A stretch of DNA of 64,000 nucleotides, taken from contig JANNKH010000070.1 of assembly GCA_031396205.1 (NCBI GenBank), positions 1 through 64,000 of the forward strand, read 5' to 3'. The position numbers were made by a program, and so were the translations under genes. The DNA comes from CAISIP01 sp031396205. GTDB taxonomy: Bacteria; Pseudomonadota; Gammaproteobacteria; Burkholderiales; Burkholderiaceae_C. The notes below the pieces were generated by a model, which did no database searches, was not told the DNA's origin, and saw only the letters and a program-made list of their open reading frames with translations. Shown one piece after another: positions 15,828 to 24,621 of this stretch (position 1 is its first letter; each line of letters opens with the position of its first letter).

Positions 15828-17483
15828 TCAAGACCGGCCGTATCCATCTGCGTGGCGTGCAGACCAGTCAGCCGACAGTGTCTTGCGATCGATTTTTCCA
15901 TTCGGGTTGCGCGGCAATGGACCGGCGACGAATTCGATACCGGCCGGCACCATGTAGGCTGGCATATGCAACTTGCACTGCGCGAGCAGCGCGGCAACCT
16001 GCGCCTGGCTGCCTTGGTCATCCATCCGATGGACGCTGCTCTCGGGCGCCGTGGCGATAACGTGGATCGCATGGCCGAGCGTGGGATGTTCGACGCCGAA
16101 CGCGACACACTCACCAACCAGCCTGGTGGCGTACAAAATCTCTTCCACCTCGGTCGGGCTGACACGATATCCCGAGGTCTTCATCATTTCGTCGCGCCGG
16201 CCGATGAAATACAGGAAACCGTCTTCATCCATGCGCACCGTGTCACCGGAAAAGACCGCGTATTCCGGCAATTGCAGACCCGATTCGCGACCCGGCGCGC
16301 CGTGACCCAGCAACTTGTAGCGCTCGGCGGTCTTGGCGGCATCGTTCCAGTAACCCTGGCCGACCAGCGCCCCTCGATGCACCAATTCGCCCGGTTCGTT
16401 GGGCCCGCAGCGCGAGCCGTCGTCGCGCAACACCAGGATCTCGGCGTTGGGAATGGCCTTGCCGATCGAGTCGGGCCGCCGGTCGACCTCTTCGGGCGGC
16501 AGGTAGGTGGAGCGGAAGGCCTCGGTCAGGCCGTACATCAGGAACGGCTTTGCCGCTGGCACTTTTTGCCGCAAGAGGCCCAACGTTTCGCGCGGCATGC
16601 GCCCTCCGGTGTTGGCGAAATAGCGCAGATGCAGGTTGATGGCGCTGGGCCATTCGAGCTGCGTCAGCTGTATATACAGCGGCGGGACTGCCGTCAGACC
16701 CGTGACCTTTTCGCGCTCCAGGGCCTTGAGCACGTCGCGCGGCAGCAGGTAATTGAGCAGCACCACCCGCGCACCGGTGTGGAAAGCGGTGGTCAACTGG
16801 CTGAAACCGGCGTCGAACGACAGTGGCAGCGCAGCCAGCAGCGTGTCGCTGGCGTTGTTTTCAAGATAGGCGGCCACGCTCTTGGCACCGGCGACCATGT
16901 TGCGGTGCGACAACACCACACCCTTGGGTTTTCCGGTGCTGCCCGAGGTGTACAGGATCGCGGCCATGTCGGTGTCGATGACACGGTGGCCCGGCGTTGC
17001 AGGACTGGGCAGCAGGTCCGCCCAGCGGACGACGGGCACGCCATGAGCCAGCGATGGTAGTTGGGCAGTGGCGCCGCCGGCGGCATCGGTCACTACGACA
17101 TGGCGCAGGTCCGGACAGAGCGCCAATGCATCCTTGAGCAAGGCAAGGCGATCGGGCGACGTCAACAGCACCCGGACATTGCAGTCCTGCAGGATAAACG
17201 CCACCTGCTCCGGCTTGAGCAGCGGATTGACCGGCACAAATACGCCGCCGGCCGCCGGGGCCCCGAAACTGGCGATGACAGTTTCGAACCGCTTCTCCAG
17301 ATAGATGGCGACGCGTTCGCCACGGCCCAGGCCCAACGTGATCATGCCACTGGCAAACTGCTGCATAGCCAGGTCCAACTGGCCATAGCTCAGGTTCTGC
17401 AAACCATATGTCAGCGCAACAGCATCGGGGTACTGCCGGGCGGACACAGCGATCAGTTGCGGCAACAAGGTGGATTCGATCAT
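15828..17483 (-). CDS. AMP-forming acyl-CoA ligase / adenylation enzyme, exosortase A system-associated
   Basis: Adenylate-forming enzyme (551 residues) that activates a carboxylic acid, probably for loading onto the divergently encoded carrier protein. Seen: the A3-type loop AILYTSGSTGKPKG (about 172-185), YGLTEAFR, the GDTVRMDEDGF motif, and a C-terminal KTSGYRVSPTEVEE hinge with NPNGKIDRK carrying the catalytic lysine. No carrier domain is attached. It is the first gene of the minus-strand XrtA block and is divergent from the ACP gene by about 120 bases. No clear ribosome site precedes the ATG. Matches the family TIGR03098; substrate unknown. Confidence 0.92.
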   Translation of the reverse strand: MIESTLLPQLIAVSARQYPDAVALTYGLQNLSYGQLDLAMQQFASGMITLGLGRGERVAIYLEKRFETVIASFGAPAAGGVFVPVNPLLKPEQVAFILQDCNVRVLLTSPDRLALLKDALALCPDLRHVVVTDAAGGATAQLPSLAHGVPVVRWADLLPSPATPGHRVIDTDMAAILYTSGSTGKPKGVVLSHRNMVAGAKSVAAYLENNASDTLLAALPLSFDAGFSQLTTAFHTGARVVLLNYLLPRDVLKALEREKVTGLTAVPPLYIQLTQLEWPSAINLHLRYFANTGGRMPRETLGLLRQKVPAAKPFLMYGLTEAFRSTYLPPEEVDRRPDSIGKAIPNAEILVLRDDGSRCGPNEPGELVHRGALVGQGYWNDAAKTAERYKLLGHGAPGRESGLQLPEYAVFSGDTVRMDEDGFLYFIGRRDEMMKTSGYRVSPTEVEEILYATRLVGECVAFGVEHPTLGHAIHVIATAPESSVHRMDDQGSQAQVAALLAQCKLHMPAYMVPAGIEFVAGPLPRNPNGKIDRKTLSADWSARHADGYGRS

Positions 17484-17505
17484 GGCAATTAAGACAGTCG
17501 CCCGC

Positions 17506-17529
17506 TTGGGCTACGCGGGCAGAGCCCAA
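17506..17529. promoter_or_regulatory. Inverted repeat in the divergent ligase/ACP promoter region
   Basis: A perfect 7-base inverted repeat, TTGGGCT (17506-17512) and AGCCCAA (17523-17529), separated by ten bases, lies between the divergent ligase and ACP genes. With no U-tract and both flanking genes pointing away, it is more likely an operator or structured leader of the ligase transcript than a terminator. The rest of the 123-base spacer shows no convincing promoter hexamers. Confidence 0.3.
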
Positions 17530-17606
17530 AAAGTATCGCATAGGACCCCCGCGACGGCGGCACCTAGAATGGCGGAAACAGGCACTTTGACCCATCGGAG
17601 CCAGAA

Positions 17607-17858
17607 TTGAACGTCGACCAAGAAGTCATACGCATCCTAGACGAGGTGCTCAGCCTGGGTGGCCGGGCCAGGGCGTTCACGCCCGACACGCCCTTGCTCG
17701 GCGCGATTCCGGAACTCGACTCGATGGCCGTGGTCACGTTGATCACCAGCATGGAGGAACAACTGGGCATCATCGTGGATGACGATGACATCGATGGCGC
17801 GACGTTCGCAACCGTTGGCTCGCTGACTGATTTTGTCAGTGCCAAGCTGGCAGACTAA
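17607..17858 (+). CDS. Acyl carrier protein of the XrtA locus
   Basis: Stand-alone carrier protein of 83 residues. The phosphopantetheine attachment site is Ser39 in the ELDSMAVV motif; the rest is acidic and predicted four-helix, as in ACPs (DDDDIDGATFATVGSL). It starts with TTG, supported by GGAG six bases upstream. It is divergent from the adenylating ligase and two genes upstream of the hydrolases, so ligase, ACP, decarboxylase and hydrolases form a plausible small-molecule pathway. It needs a phosphopantetheinyl transferase; the only one in the window is a pseudogene, so this must be encoded elsewhere. Confidence 0.9.
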   Translation: MNVDQEVIRILDEVLSLGGRARAFTPDTPLLGAIPELDSMAVVTLITSMEEQLGIIVDDDDIDGATFATVGSLTDFVSAKLAD

Positions 17859-17880
17859 GCCGAAACGCTGACGTCGATCC

Positions 17881-19203
17881 ATGAAGATTACGGTTGTCGG
17901 TACTGGATATGTGGGCTTGGTTAGCGGGGCCTGCATGGCCGAGGTGGGCAACGACGTGCTGTGCCTGGACCTGGATGCCGAAAAGATAAGGATACTGCGC
18001 GCGGGCGGCATTCCGATGCATGAACCCGGCCTGCACGAGATGGTCTCGCGCAACGTCGCTGCCGGCCGGTTGCAGTTCACCACCAGCGTGGAACAGTCGG
18101 TCGCGCACGGTGTGATCCAGTTCATTGCCGTGGGAACGCCGCCGGATGAAGACGGATCGGCAGATATCCGGTATGTGTTGGCAGCGGCACGCGCGATCGG
18201 CCGGCTGATGACCGACTACAAAGTTATTGTGGATAAAAGCACGGTGCCCGTGGGCACCGCCGATCTGGTGCGGGTCGCCATTGGCGAAGAACTCGCTGCA
18301 CGGGGCCTTGATACGCCCTATAGCGTGGTGTCGAACCCTGAATTCCTCAAAGAGGGAGCGGCCGTCGCGGACTTCATGCGACCGGACCGCATTGTCGTGG
18401 GAGCCGACAACGAACGCGCGCTCATGCTGATGCGCGCCTTGTATGCGCCGTTCCAGCGCAACCATGAACGGCTGATCGTCACCGACGTACGCAGCGCGGA
18501 GCTGACAAAATACGCCGCCAATGCGATGCTGGCAACGCGCATCAGCTTCATGAATGAGTTGGCTAACCTGGCCGAGAAACTGGGCGCCGACATCGAAATG
18601 GTGCGTCAGGGGATCGGCTCTGATCCGCGCATCGGCTACGACTTCCTGTACCCGGGGGCCGGCTACGGCGGTTCGTGTTTTCCCAAGGACGTGAAAGCGC
18701 TGATCAAGACCGCGTCTGACAAGGCAGGGATTGACCTCAAGGTGCTGAGCGCAGTCGAGGCGGCCAACGATGCGCAGAAGCATGTGCTGGGTGACAAGGT
18801 CAAGGCCTACTTCGGGGCCGATCTGGCAGGCAAACACTTCGCGTTGTGGGGCTTGGCGTTCAAGCCCAACACTGACGACATGCGAGAGGCGCCTAGTCGC
18901 ACGCTGCTGGCGGATCTGTTCGCGGCGGGAGCGACGGTGACGGCCTACGATCCGGTGGCGATGGCCGAGTCCCGGCGCATATTTGGGGACGAGCCACGAT
19001 TGCGTTATGCGGACAAGGCGATGGACGCGTTGCGGGATGCGAATGCGCTGCTGATTGTGACCGAGTGGAAAGAGTTTCGCAGTGCGGATCTGGATGCGAT
19101 CAAGCTCGTGCTCAAGACACCGGTGATCATCGATGGTCGGAATTTGTATGATCCAAGGCTCGTACGCGAACAAGGCATTGACTACCTTGCGGTGGGCAGG
19201 TAG
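17881..19203 (+). CDS. ugd: UDP-glucose 6-dehydrogenase
   Basis: Oxidises UDP-glucose to UDP-glucuronate with two NAD+, giving the acidic sugar donor for EPS. The 440-residue protein has the Rossmann motif VVGTGYVG (5-12), the DKSTVPVGT segment, Lys210 in ELTKYAANAMLA, and the catalytic Cys266 in GYGGSCFPKD, then the C-terminal UDP-binding domain (GLAFKPNTDDMREAPS). All key residues are present. It begins 22 bases after the ACP stop. A UDP-ManNAc dehydrogenase is less likely given the motif set, but nucleotide-sugar specificity is assigned by family. Confidence 0.93.
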   Translation: MKITVVGTGYVGLVSGACMAEVGNDVLCLDLDAEKIRILRAGGIPMHEPGLHEMVSRNVAAGRLQFTTSVEQSVAHGVIQFIAVGTPPDEDGSADIRYVLAAARAIGRLMTDYKVIVDKSTVPVGTADLVRVAIGEELAARGLDTPYSVVSNPEFLKEGAAVADFMRPDRIVVGADNERALMLMRALYAPFQRNHERLIVTDVRSAELTKYAANAMLATRISFMNELANLAEKLGADIEMVRQGIGSDPRIGYDFLYPGAGYGGSCFPKDVKALIKTASDKAGIDLKVLSAVEAANDAQKHVLGDKVKAYFGADLAGKHFALWGLAFKPNTDDMREAPSRTLLADLFAAGATVTAYDPVAMAESRRIFGDEPRLRYADKAMDALRDANALLIVTEWKEFRSADLDAIKLVLKTPVIIDGRNLYDPRLVREQGIDYLAVGR

Positions 19204-19230
19204 CGGCTCCTGTCGAACCAAGCGCATGCC

Positions 19231-20121
19231 ATGGCAGCGTTGACGCGCGACGGCGAAAGTTCGGCGGCTGTCCGTACGTTCTATCTGCCCGTTGACGAAG
19301 GGCGTGCCGGTCGACGTTATTGCAGGTTCCATGCAACGGCCGTTGCGCAGCCACTGGGTTCCGTGGTCTATGTGCATCCGTTCGCCGAGGAGATGAACAA
19401 GTCCAGGCATATGGCAGCGCTGCAAGCACGGGCTCTGTCGCAGGCTGGATTCAATGTGCTGCAGCTCGATTTGTTCGGCTGTGGCGATAGTTCCGGGGAC
19501 TTCGGCGACGCTACCTGGCAGGACTGGATCGACGACGTGGCGTTGGGTTGCCATTGGTTGTTGCGGGAGCGCGATGCGCCGCTGTGGTTATGGGGTTTGC
19601 GTGCGGGGTGCTTATTGGCGGCGCAGGCAGCCGCCCAATTGCCATCCCAAGCAAATTTCGTTTTCTGGGCTCCGGCGACTTCGGGCAAATTGTTGCTGCA
19701 GCAGTTTCTGCGCCTGAAGTCTGCCGCGAACTTACTGGCAGGTGGCGCCAAGGAACAATCGCAGGAACCGCGGCAACAGTTGTCGAAGGGCGAATCGATT
19801 GAAGTTGCAGGCTACACGATTGCGCCTGGGTTGGCGCTGGGCATGGAGGCGGCGCTGCTGGCGCCGCCCAAACGACCAGGGCAGTCTCAGGCGTCAACCT
19901 CCAGGCTTGAGTGGTTCGACGTTTCGACGCGGCCAGATGCCGCGATCAGTCCCGCAGCCGGCAAGACCCTGGCCATCTGGGAAAACAGCGGCGTTGCCGT
20001 TCGTAGCCATGTCGTCGAAGGCCCGGCATTCTGGCAAACCACTGAAATCGAGCTGGCTCCGGCCTTGCTCAGTGCGACCGTCGCAGCCATGAGCGTCTTC
20101 GAGGATCGTGTCGCGCCATGA
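19231..20121 (+). CDS. Alpha/beta hydrolase-fold protein, exosortase A system hydrolase 2 type
   Basis: A 296-residue alpha/beta hydrolase-like protein of the type paired with hydrolase 1 in XrtA loci (TIGR03101). Seen: strand/loop VYVHPFAEEMNKSRH, the FGCGDSSGDF segment and the nucleophile-elbow position LWGLRAGCLLA. The usual G-x-S-x-G serine is replaced by Arg124 (GLRAG), so it may not be a conventional hydrolase; it could bind a ligand or act as a partner of the next protein. Its stop overlaps the following gene start by four bases (ATGA), consistent with stoichiometric production of the pair. Confidence 0.87.
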   Translation: MAALTRDGESSAAVRTFYLPVDEGRAGRRYCRFHATAVAQPLGSVVYVHPFAEEMNKSRHMAALQARALSQAGFNVLQLDLFGCGDSSGDFGDATWQDWIDDVALGCHWLLRERDAPLWLWGLRAGCLLAAQAAAQLPSQANFVFWAPATSGKLLLQQFLRLKSAANLLAGGAKEQSQEPRQQLSKGESIEVAGYTIAPGLALGMEAALLAPPKRPGQSQASTSRLEWFDVSTRPDAAISPAAGKTLAIWENSGVAVRSHVVEGPAFWQTTEIELAPALLSATVAAMSVFEDRVAP

Positions 20122-20975
20122 ATTTCATCGAGGAGCCGATCAGTTTCAACTGCGAGCAGGAGACATTGGCTGGCATTCTGGTCAAGCCCGACCGTCCCGC
20201 TTCGATCGGTCTGATCGTCATCGTTGGCGGGCCGCAATACAGGGCTGGCAGCCATCGGCAATTTGTGCTCCTGACACGCGCACTGGCCGCTGCCGGCATC
20301 GCGGCACTGCGTTTCGATTACCGCGGCATGGGCGACAGCACGGGTGAGGCTCGCGGCTTCGACAGCGTGACCTCTGATATAGGCGCAGCGATTGACGCCA
20401 TGCAAAACCACTTGCCATGCATCAAGACAGTTGCACTATGGGGCCTGTGCGATGGCGCCTCGGCCGCATTACTGTACTGCGACAAAACGAAGGATCGACG
20501 TGTACGCGGCCTGTGCCTGCTCAACCCCTGGGTCCGGTCCGAAGCCAGCCTTGCACGCGCCAACGTCAAGCATTACTACACGCGTCGACTGCGACAAAAG
20601 GAATTCTGGATCAAGCTTTTCAGCGGTCAGGTCGCTCGGGCAGCGGTAACAGGGCTTTGGCGCAATGTGCGCTTGATGGGCTCGATCGGCACAACGACGG
20701 TTGTCCGTCGAGAATTCACGTTTCAACAGCAAATGGCTCGCGGCTGGCGGGATTTCGACGGCGTTATCCAACTCTTGCTCAGTGACGAAGACTACACTGC
20801 CAAGGAATTCCTCGAGTTTTCAAAGTTCGACCCCGCATGGGCCGGCCTGTTGTCAGATGGCAAAGTCGCCAGGCATGATTTCTGCGGCACGGACCATACG
20901 TTCTCGGATGCTGCTTCGCGATCCAGGGCCGAAGAGTTGACCGTCGAATGGCTTCAGAAACACATTGCAGGATGA
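20118..20975 (+). CDS. Alpha/beta hydrolase, exosortase A system hydrolase 1 type (Cys nucleophile)
   Basis: A 285-residue alpha/beta hydrolase matching the hydrolase 1 family of XrtA loci (TIGR03100). The oxyanion-region motif VIVGGPQYRAGSHRQF and RFDYRGMGDSTGE are clear. The nucleophile elbow reads LWGLCDGASAA, so Cys111 stands where Ser normally is; a downstream Asp (LSDEDY) and the His of GTDHTFS could complete a Cys-Asp-His triad as in dienelactone hydrolase. It is co-translated with hydrolase 2 and overlaps the aminotransferase start. Possible role: hydrolysis or transfer of the ACP-bound product; inference only. Confidence 0.88.
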   Translation: MNFIEEPISFNCEQETLAGILVKPDRPASIGLIVIVGGPQYRAGSHRQFVLLTRALAAAGIAALRFDYRGMGDSTGEARGFDSVTSDIGAAIDAMQNHLPCIKTVALWGLCDGASAALLYCDKTKDRRVRGLCLLNPWVRSEASLARANVKHYYTRRLRQKEFWIKLFSGQVARAAVTGLWRNVRLMGSIGTTTVVRREFTFQQQMARGWRDFDGVIQLLLSDEDYTAKEFLEFSKFDPAWAGLLSDGKVARHDFCGTDHTFSDAASRSRAEELTVEWLQKHIAG

Positions 20976-22165
20976 TGCAATACCACACGTTCGACGCCAC
21001 GGGTTGTGGCTTTCCACCACCACGGGTACCGGTGCTGCCCTCGCTCAAACGGGGCTCTCTGGGCCTGCACCAACCAACCGAAACGGCGGACTGGATGTCG
21101 TCGCCCAATGCCCGCTTCTATTCCCGTGGCCGTTATGCGATGACGGACGCCTACCGCATGTGCGGGGTCGGAGCTGGAGGCCCCTTGCTTGTGCCCTCAT
21201 ACCATTGCCGCAGCATGCTGGACCCCGCCATTCGGTTGGGCGCAGCGCTGCAGTTCTATCCGCTGCGACCGGACCTCAAGCCTGATATCGAGCACCTGAG
21301 GGACAACCTGCAAGGCGCTGGTGACAAACCAGTTGCCTTGCTGCTCACACACTATTTCGGGTTTGCGCAACCGGTTGACGAGGTGTTGGACTTTTGCCGG
21401 CAAAACGCAATTGCGTTGATCGAAGATTGTTCACATTGCCTGTTCATGCCATTGGGCGGATCCCGCCTCGGAAAAAGTGGCCGCTACTGTGTATCGAGTC
21501 CCTACAAATTCTTCCCTGTGCAAGACGGCGGCATGTTGTGGGCCAATTCCGGCGCGACGCTGCCGGCGCAGACGACGTCTTCACCAGGGTTGTTGCAGGA
21601 AGTCAAGGGCGTGCTGCGGTGGATGAAGCAGGCATCTGTGAAAACGCCAACTCCGAGCCGCGAACTTGAACCGCATCGGCCGGCTGCGTCGCAAACCACG
21701 CAGGGATCGGATGGCCTGTGCGAAAGCACTGGGACCTCGCGCCACTACGCAAATGGGTGCGAGCGAACGCGACCGTTGGCAATATCGCGCTGGGCCATGC
21801 TCCATACAGACATTGGTCGGTTGATGCGTCGCCGCAGGGCTCACTATGCAAGTTGGGTTGAGGCCGTTGCCGGATTGCCAAACTGCAAGGCGCTTTATCC
21901 GGATCTGCCCGAGGCCGATGTGCCGTACATGTTTCCCTTGTTGATCTCGAACCCGGAGACGGAGTTTTATGAGCTGAAACGATGCGGTGTGCCGGTTTGG
22001 CGCTGGGACGATATTGCCGTTTCTGCGTGTCCTGTTGCAACGGAGTACCGGACGCATCTGCTGCATCTTCCCTGTCACCAGGAACTGACCGGCGCGCAAA
22101 TGGCTTGGCTTACCCGTACTGTCGCGCGCGTCATGTCTGGCAAAGTTGTGCAGGCAATCCAGTGA
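20972..22165 (+). CDS. DegT/DnrJ/EryC1/StrS-type PLP aminotransferase-like protein
   Basis: PLP-dependent fold-type I protein of the sugar-aminotransferase superfamily. Seen: a PSYHCRSML segment, the VALLLTHYFGF strand, IEDCSH (Asp152 contacts the PLP ring nitrogen) and SSPYKFFPVQDGG with the Schiff-base Lys179. After the core there is a low-complexity, poorly conserved stretch (about 215-275). I chose ATG 20972, which overlaps the previous stop as ATGA; an upstream ATG at 20948 is also in frame. Probably makes an amino sugar or acts on another small aldehyde/ketone; the substrate cannot be read. Its stop overlaps a possible GTG start of the next small frame. Confidence 0.85.
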   Translation: MMQYHTFDATGCGFPPPRVPVLPSLKRGSLGLHQPTETADWMSSPNARFYSRGRYAMTDAYRMCGVGAGGPLLVPSYHCRSMLDPAIRLGAALQFYPLRPDLKPDIEHLRDNLQGAGDKPVALLLTHYFGFAQPVDEVLDFCRQNAIALIEDCSHCLFMPLGGSRLGKSGRYCVSSPYKFFPVQDGGMLWANSGATLPAQTTSSPGLLQEVKGVLRWMKQASVKTPTPSRELEPHRPAASQTTQGSDGLCESTGTSRHYANGCERTRPLAISRWAMLHTDIGRLMRRRRAHYASWVEAVAGLPNCKALYPDLPEADVPYMFPLLISNPETEFYELKRCGVPVWRWDDIAVSACPVATEYRTHLLHLPCHQELTGAQMAWLTRTVARVMSGKVVQAIQ

Positions 22166-22398
22166 CCGGCTCCTGGAGTGTGCACCTCAGCCCTTCATTG
22201 GCAAGCCACGCAGCGGATTGGAACGCGCACGAAAGAAGCTCCAGCAAAACAATACACTTCGACACGGATGCCAGCCCCGACCAAGTGCGGTGGGCTACAG
22301 ACCCACACTGGATGCAACATGTCAACTGTCTTCGCCATGCAGCGGCATTGGGCGCTGTGTCCATTCTGCGGGCCGGTATCGACCGCCTGAACCATTAG
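22162..22398 (+). pseudogene. Possible truncated GNAT/FemAB remnant (78 codons)
   Basis: Directly after the aminotransferase a GTG overlaps its TGA (GTGA), the same coupling style as the neighbouring genes, and opens a 78-codon frame. Its start (WSVHLSPSLASHAADWN) resembles the opening helix of GNAT/FemAB-like proteins, which typically read as hydrophobic-A..DWdaLN, but no acyltransferase core follows before the stop. The next gene is a FemAB-like protein. I read this as a decayed or truncated acyltransferase gene; a genuine small protein is the alternative. The similarity is by eye and short. Confidence 0.35.
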
Positions 22399-22413
22399 AT
22401 TATGGGAGATCGG

Positions 22414-23574
22414 ATGAATGGCGTGCATGGTCAGCAGGTCATGGTGGAGCAGTATCGGCATCCAGACGAATTCCCGGTCGACGTTCAACGGCTTTTTCTC
22501 GAGGCCGAGAAAATCAGCATCGAACTGGGACCGGCCTGGTTTCGAAACCTGATTGACACCGTTTATCCGCTGGACCGGGGCGTGCGTTTCTATGTGCTGC
22601 GCCATGGCGGCAGGCCGGTCGCTGCCTTGCCCCTGCTGGTTGCGGCGCAGTGGGGTGGCAAGCAAATCCGGTCGCTTGCGAACTATTACAGTGCGCTGTT
22701 TGCCCCGGTGCTGCACACCACGGTAACGGCCAAGGATCTGGTGCCTATGCTCAAGGCAATCGTTGCCGACGAAGGCCCCGTCGAATCGTTCCGTTTTGTT
22801 CCTATGGATCCGGAATCCACCTCCTACCAGCGGTTGCGCGAAGCACTCCGCATGGCGGGATTGGTGCCTTTCCCGTTCTTTAGTTTTGGCAACTGGTACT
22901 TGACGGTCGACAGCGACTGGGCACAATACCTGGCCAATCGAAAGGGAACCCTGCGCAACACGATCAAGCGCATGGGCAAGAAATTCGCTGCCGAGGGAGG
23001 CAGCCTTGAGATCGTGCAGGGACCAGAAGCACTTGACCGCGCCATTGAGGCCTATGAACAGGTATATGCCTGCAGTTGGAAGGTGCCTGAGCCCTACCCG
23101 ACATTCGTGCCTGAGCTGATTCGTGCCTGTGCCCAGAGCGGATGGCTAAGATTGGGCATCGCGCGGCTTGAGGACAAACCCATTGCCACCCAGGTATGGA
23201 TCGTTGCCAATGGCAAAGCCAGCATTTATAAAGTGGCTTACGATGAGGCTTACAAGCAGTACGCACCTGGAACATTGGTCACCGGCTTGTTGATGGAACA
23301 TGTGCTGAACCAGGATGGCGTCGCGGAGGTCGACTACTTGATTGGCGATGACAAATACAAGCAAACCTGGATGAGCCATCGGCGGGAACGATGGGGCATC
23401 CTGGCTTTTAACCCACTAAACTTGCGGGGACTGTATGGCATGACACGGGAGGTGGCGGGACGTTCGATGCGTCGGCTGTCGACAAAGCTCCGTTCGACGT
23501 TTCCGAAGCGGGAGATCAGTCATGGCAGCACTAGTGGACAATCCAAGGGCACCGATAGAGCGTCGGCAGATTGA
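22414..23574 (+). CDS. FemAB/BioF2-like GNAT acyltransferase
   Basis: A 386-residue protein with the twin-GNAT layout of FemAB/CelD-like acyltransferases: FYVLRHGGRPVAALPLL in the first lobe, YLANRKGTLRNTIKRMGKKF as the basic segment, then the second lobe with VAYDEAYKQYAPGTLVTGLLM and EVDYLIGDDKYKQTWM. This last pattern is typical of FemAB-like proteins in EPS loci. ATG 22414 is preferred over 22402 because GGGAG lies five bases upstream of it. Family members transfer amino-acyl or acyl groups to peptides or sugars; the acceptor here is unknown, likely a saccharide or lipid-linked precursor. Confidence 0.87.
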   Translation: MNGVHGQQVMVEQYRHPDEFPVDVQRLFLEAEKISIELGPAWFRNLIDTVYPLDRGVRFYVLRHGGRPVAALPLLVAAQWGGKQIRSLANYYSALFAPVLHTTVTAKDLVPMLKAIVADEGPVESFRFVPMDPESTSYQRLREALRMAGLVPFPFFSFGNWYLTVDSDWAQYLANRKGTLRNTIKRMGKKFAAEGGSLEIVQGPEALDRAIEAYEQVYACSWKVPEPYPTFVPELIRACAQSGWLRLGIARLEDKPIATQVWIVANGKASIYKVAYDEAYKQYAPGTLVTGLLMEHVLNQDGVAEVDYLIGDDKYKQTWMSHRRERWGILAFNPLNLRGLYGMTREVAGRSMRRLSTKLRSTFPKREISHGSTSGQSKGTDRASAD

Positions 23575-23636
23575 TTCCGCCGTATGAAGGAGGCGACCTT
23601 CCCGCACGGAACATGTTGAGTCATTTGGGAAACACG

Positions 23637-24380
23637 ATGAGCAGTCAGCTTGACCGATATGCATCGCAACTTTCGGCAATAGCAACTAATGCTGTTGGCT
23701 GCATGCTTTTCTGTGGAATGCTGGCCGCACCGGCCTTCGCCCAGCAGTTACCTGCAGGCTGCGGCACGCTAAGGACCGGATTTGGGCCTTTTGACTATCG
23801 AGCTGAAAGGTACATTCCGGAAACGTCGTATGGCTCTCAGAAGGCTCTTTTATACATTGTCGAACACGCCCATTTCACGCCAGAAGTTGAAGCGGGTATT
23901 CGTGGGAAGAGCACGTCGCGTGCGGCCGACGACATTAGTTACACATTGCATGTATTTCCCAACCATCACCGTGCCTTGATAGCTATCTCGAACATCAGCG
24001 TCAGGCAGAATTCCGACGTCCCTGGTGGTTCGACTTACTCGGTTGAATGTTGGTTTCAGCGAGCGATCGGGTTTCGACCAGACGACGTTTTGGTTCGACT
24101 GATATATGCTGGTCACCTTATTAAAACCAAGCGATTGAAAGATGCGGAGTTTCAGGCTGAATTCGTAGTTGCAAATGCTCGCGACAACGCGTTTACGCAC
24201 TTGAATGTCGGACTCGTCTACTTCGACATGCAGAATTTTGACCTAGCGCGCAAACACGCCCATATTGCAGTCAGTCTAGGCCTCAATTCGCCGACGTTGA
24301 AGAACTTGCTAATCGGCGTTGGCAAATGGGTAGAGCCAGTAGAGTCGAATGCCGATGGTGGCCCAATCAATAGGCCATAA
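23637..24380 (+). CDS. Exported TPR-like protein of unknown function
   Basis: Not recognised by family. About 247 residues with an N-terminal signal peptide (hydrophobic VGCMLFCGMLAAPAFA, cleavage after AFA likely, before QQLP). The second half has TPR-like helices (PDDVLVRLIYAGHLIKTKRLKDAEFQAEF, NVGLVYFDMQNFDLARKHAHIAV written here in parts) spaced as two to three repeats. Probably periplasmic, perhaps a small relative of tetratricopeptide EPS-export factors. ATG 23637 is chosen because it gives a normal signal peptide; TTG 23571 (overlapping the previous stop) and ATG 23613 are in frame. From here base composition becomes AT-richer. The following 240 bases to the next gene show nothing recognisable. 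Confidence 0.65.
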   Translation: MSSQLDRYASQLSAIATNAVGCMLFCGMLAAPAFAQQLPAGCGTLRTGFGPFDYRAERYIPETSYGSQKALLYIVEHAHFTPEVEAGIRGKSTSRAADDISYTLHVFPNHHRALIAISNISVRQNSDVPGGSTYSVECWFQRAIGFRPDDVLVRLIYAGHLIKTKRLKDAEFQAEFVVANARDNAFTHLNVGLVYFDMQNFDLARKHAHIAVSLGLNSPTLKNLLIGVGKWVEPVESNADGGPINRP

Positions 24381-24621
24381 CAGTAAGCTGGCGGGTTGCT
24401 ACGCAATTGCTCCGTCAACGACCTGAACTGTCTCACTCTTTTTCGCTGCATGGCTTTGGGGAACTCGGTCCTTAAAACTGAACTTGCAAGCTCGTGTTTG
24501 TGACCGATTCTGGCACTGCTGCCTGCTCTCTGTATTGGTGTTGGCTACCAATGGAATCAGAAGGTTTGAATCGCTGCAGCCTGTTCGTCGATAGGTAAAT
24601 ACTTTGTCTCGAGGTAGTTGA

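Noticed and set aside
17506..17529. Inverted repeat as a transcription terminator
   Set aside because: It lies between divergent genes, and no U-tract follows the stem in either direction.
17836..19554. Long minus-strand open frame opposite ugd
   Set aside because: High GC gives long antisense frames; composition is His/Arg-rich and no domain is visible, while the plus-strand ugd is complete.
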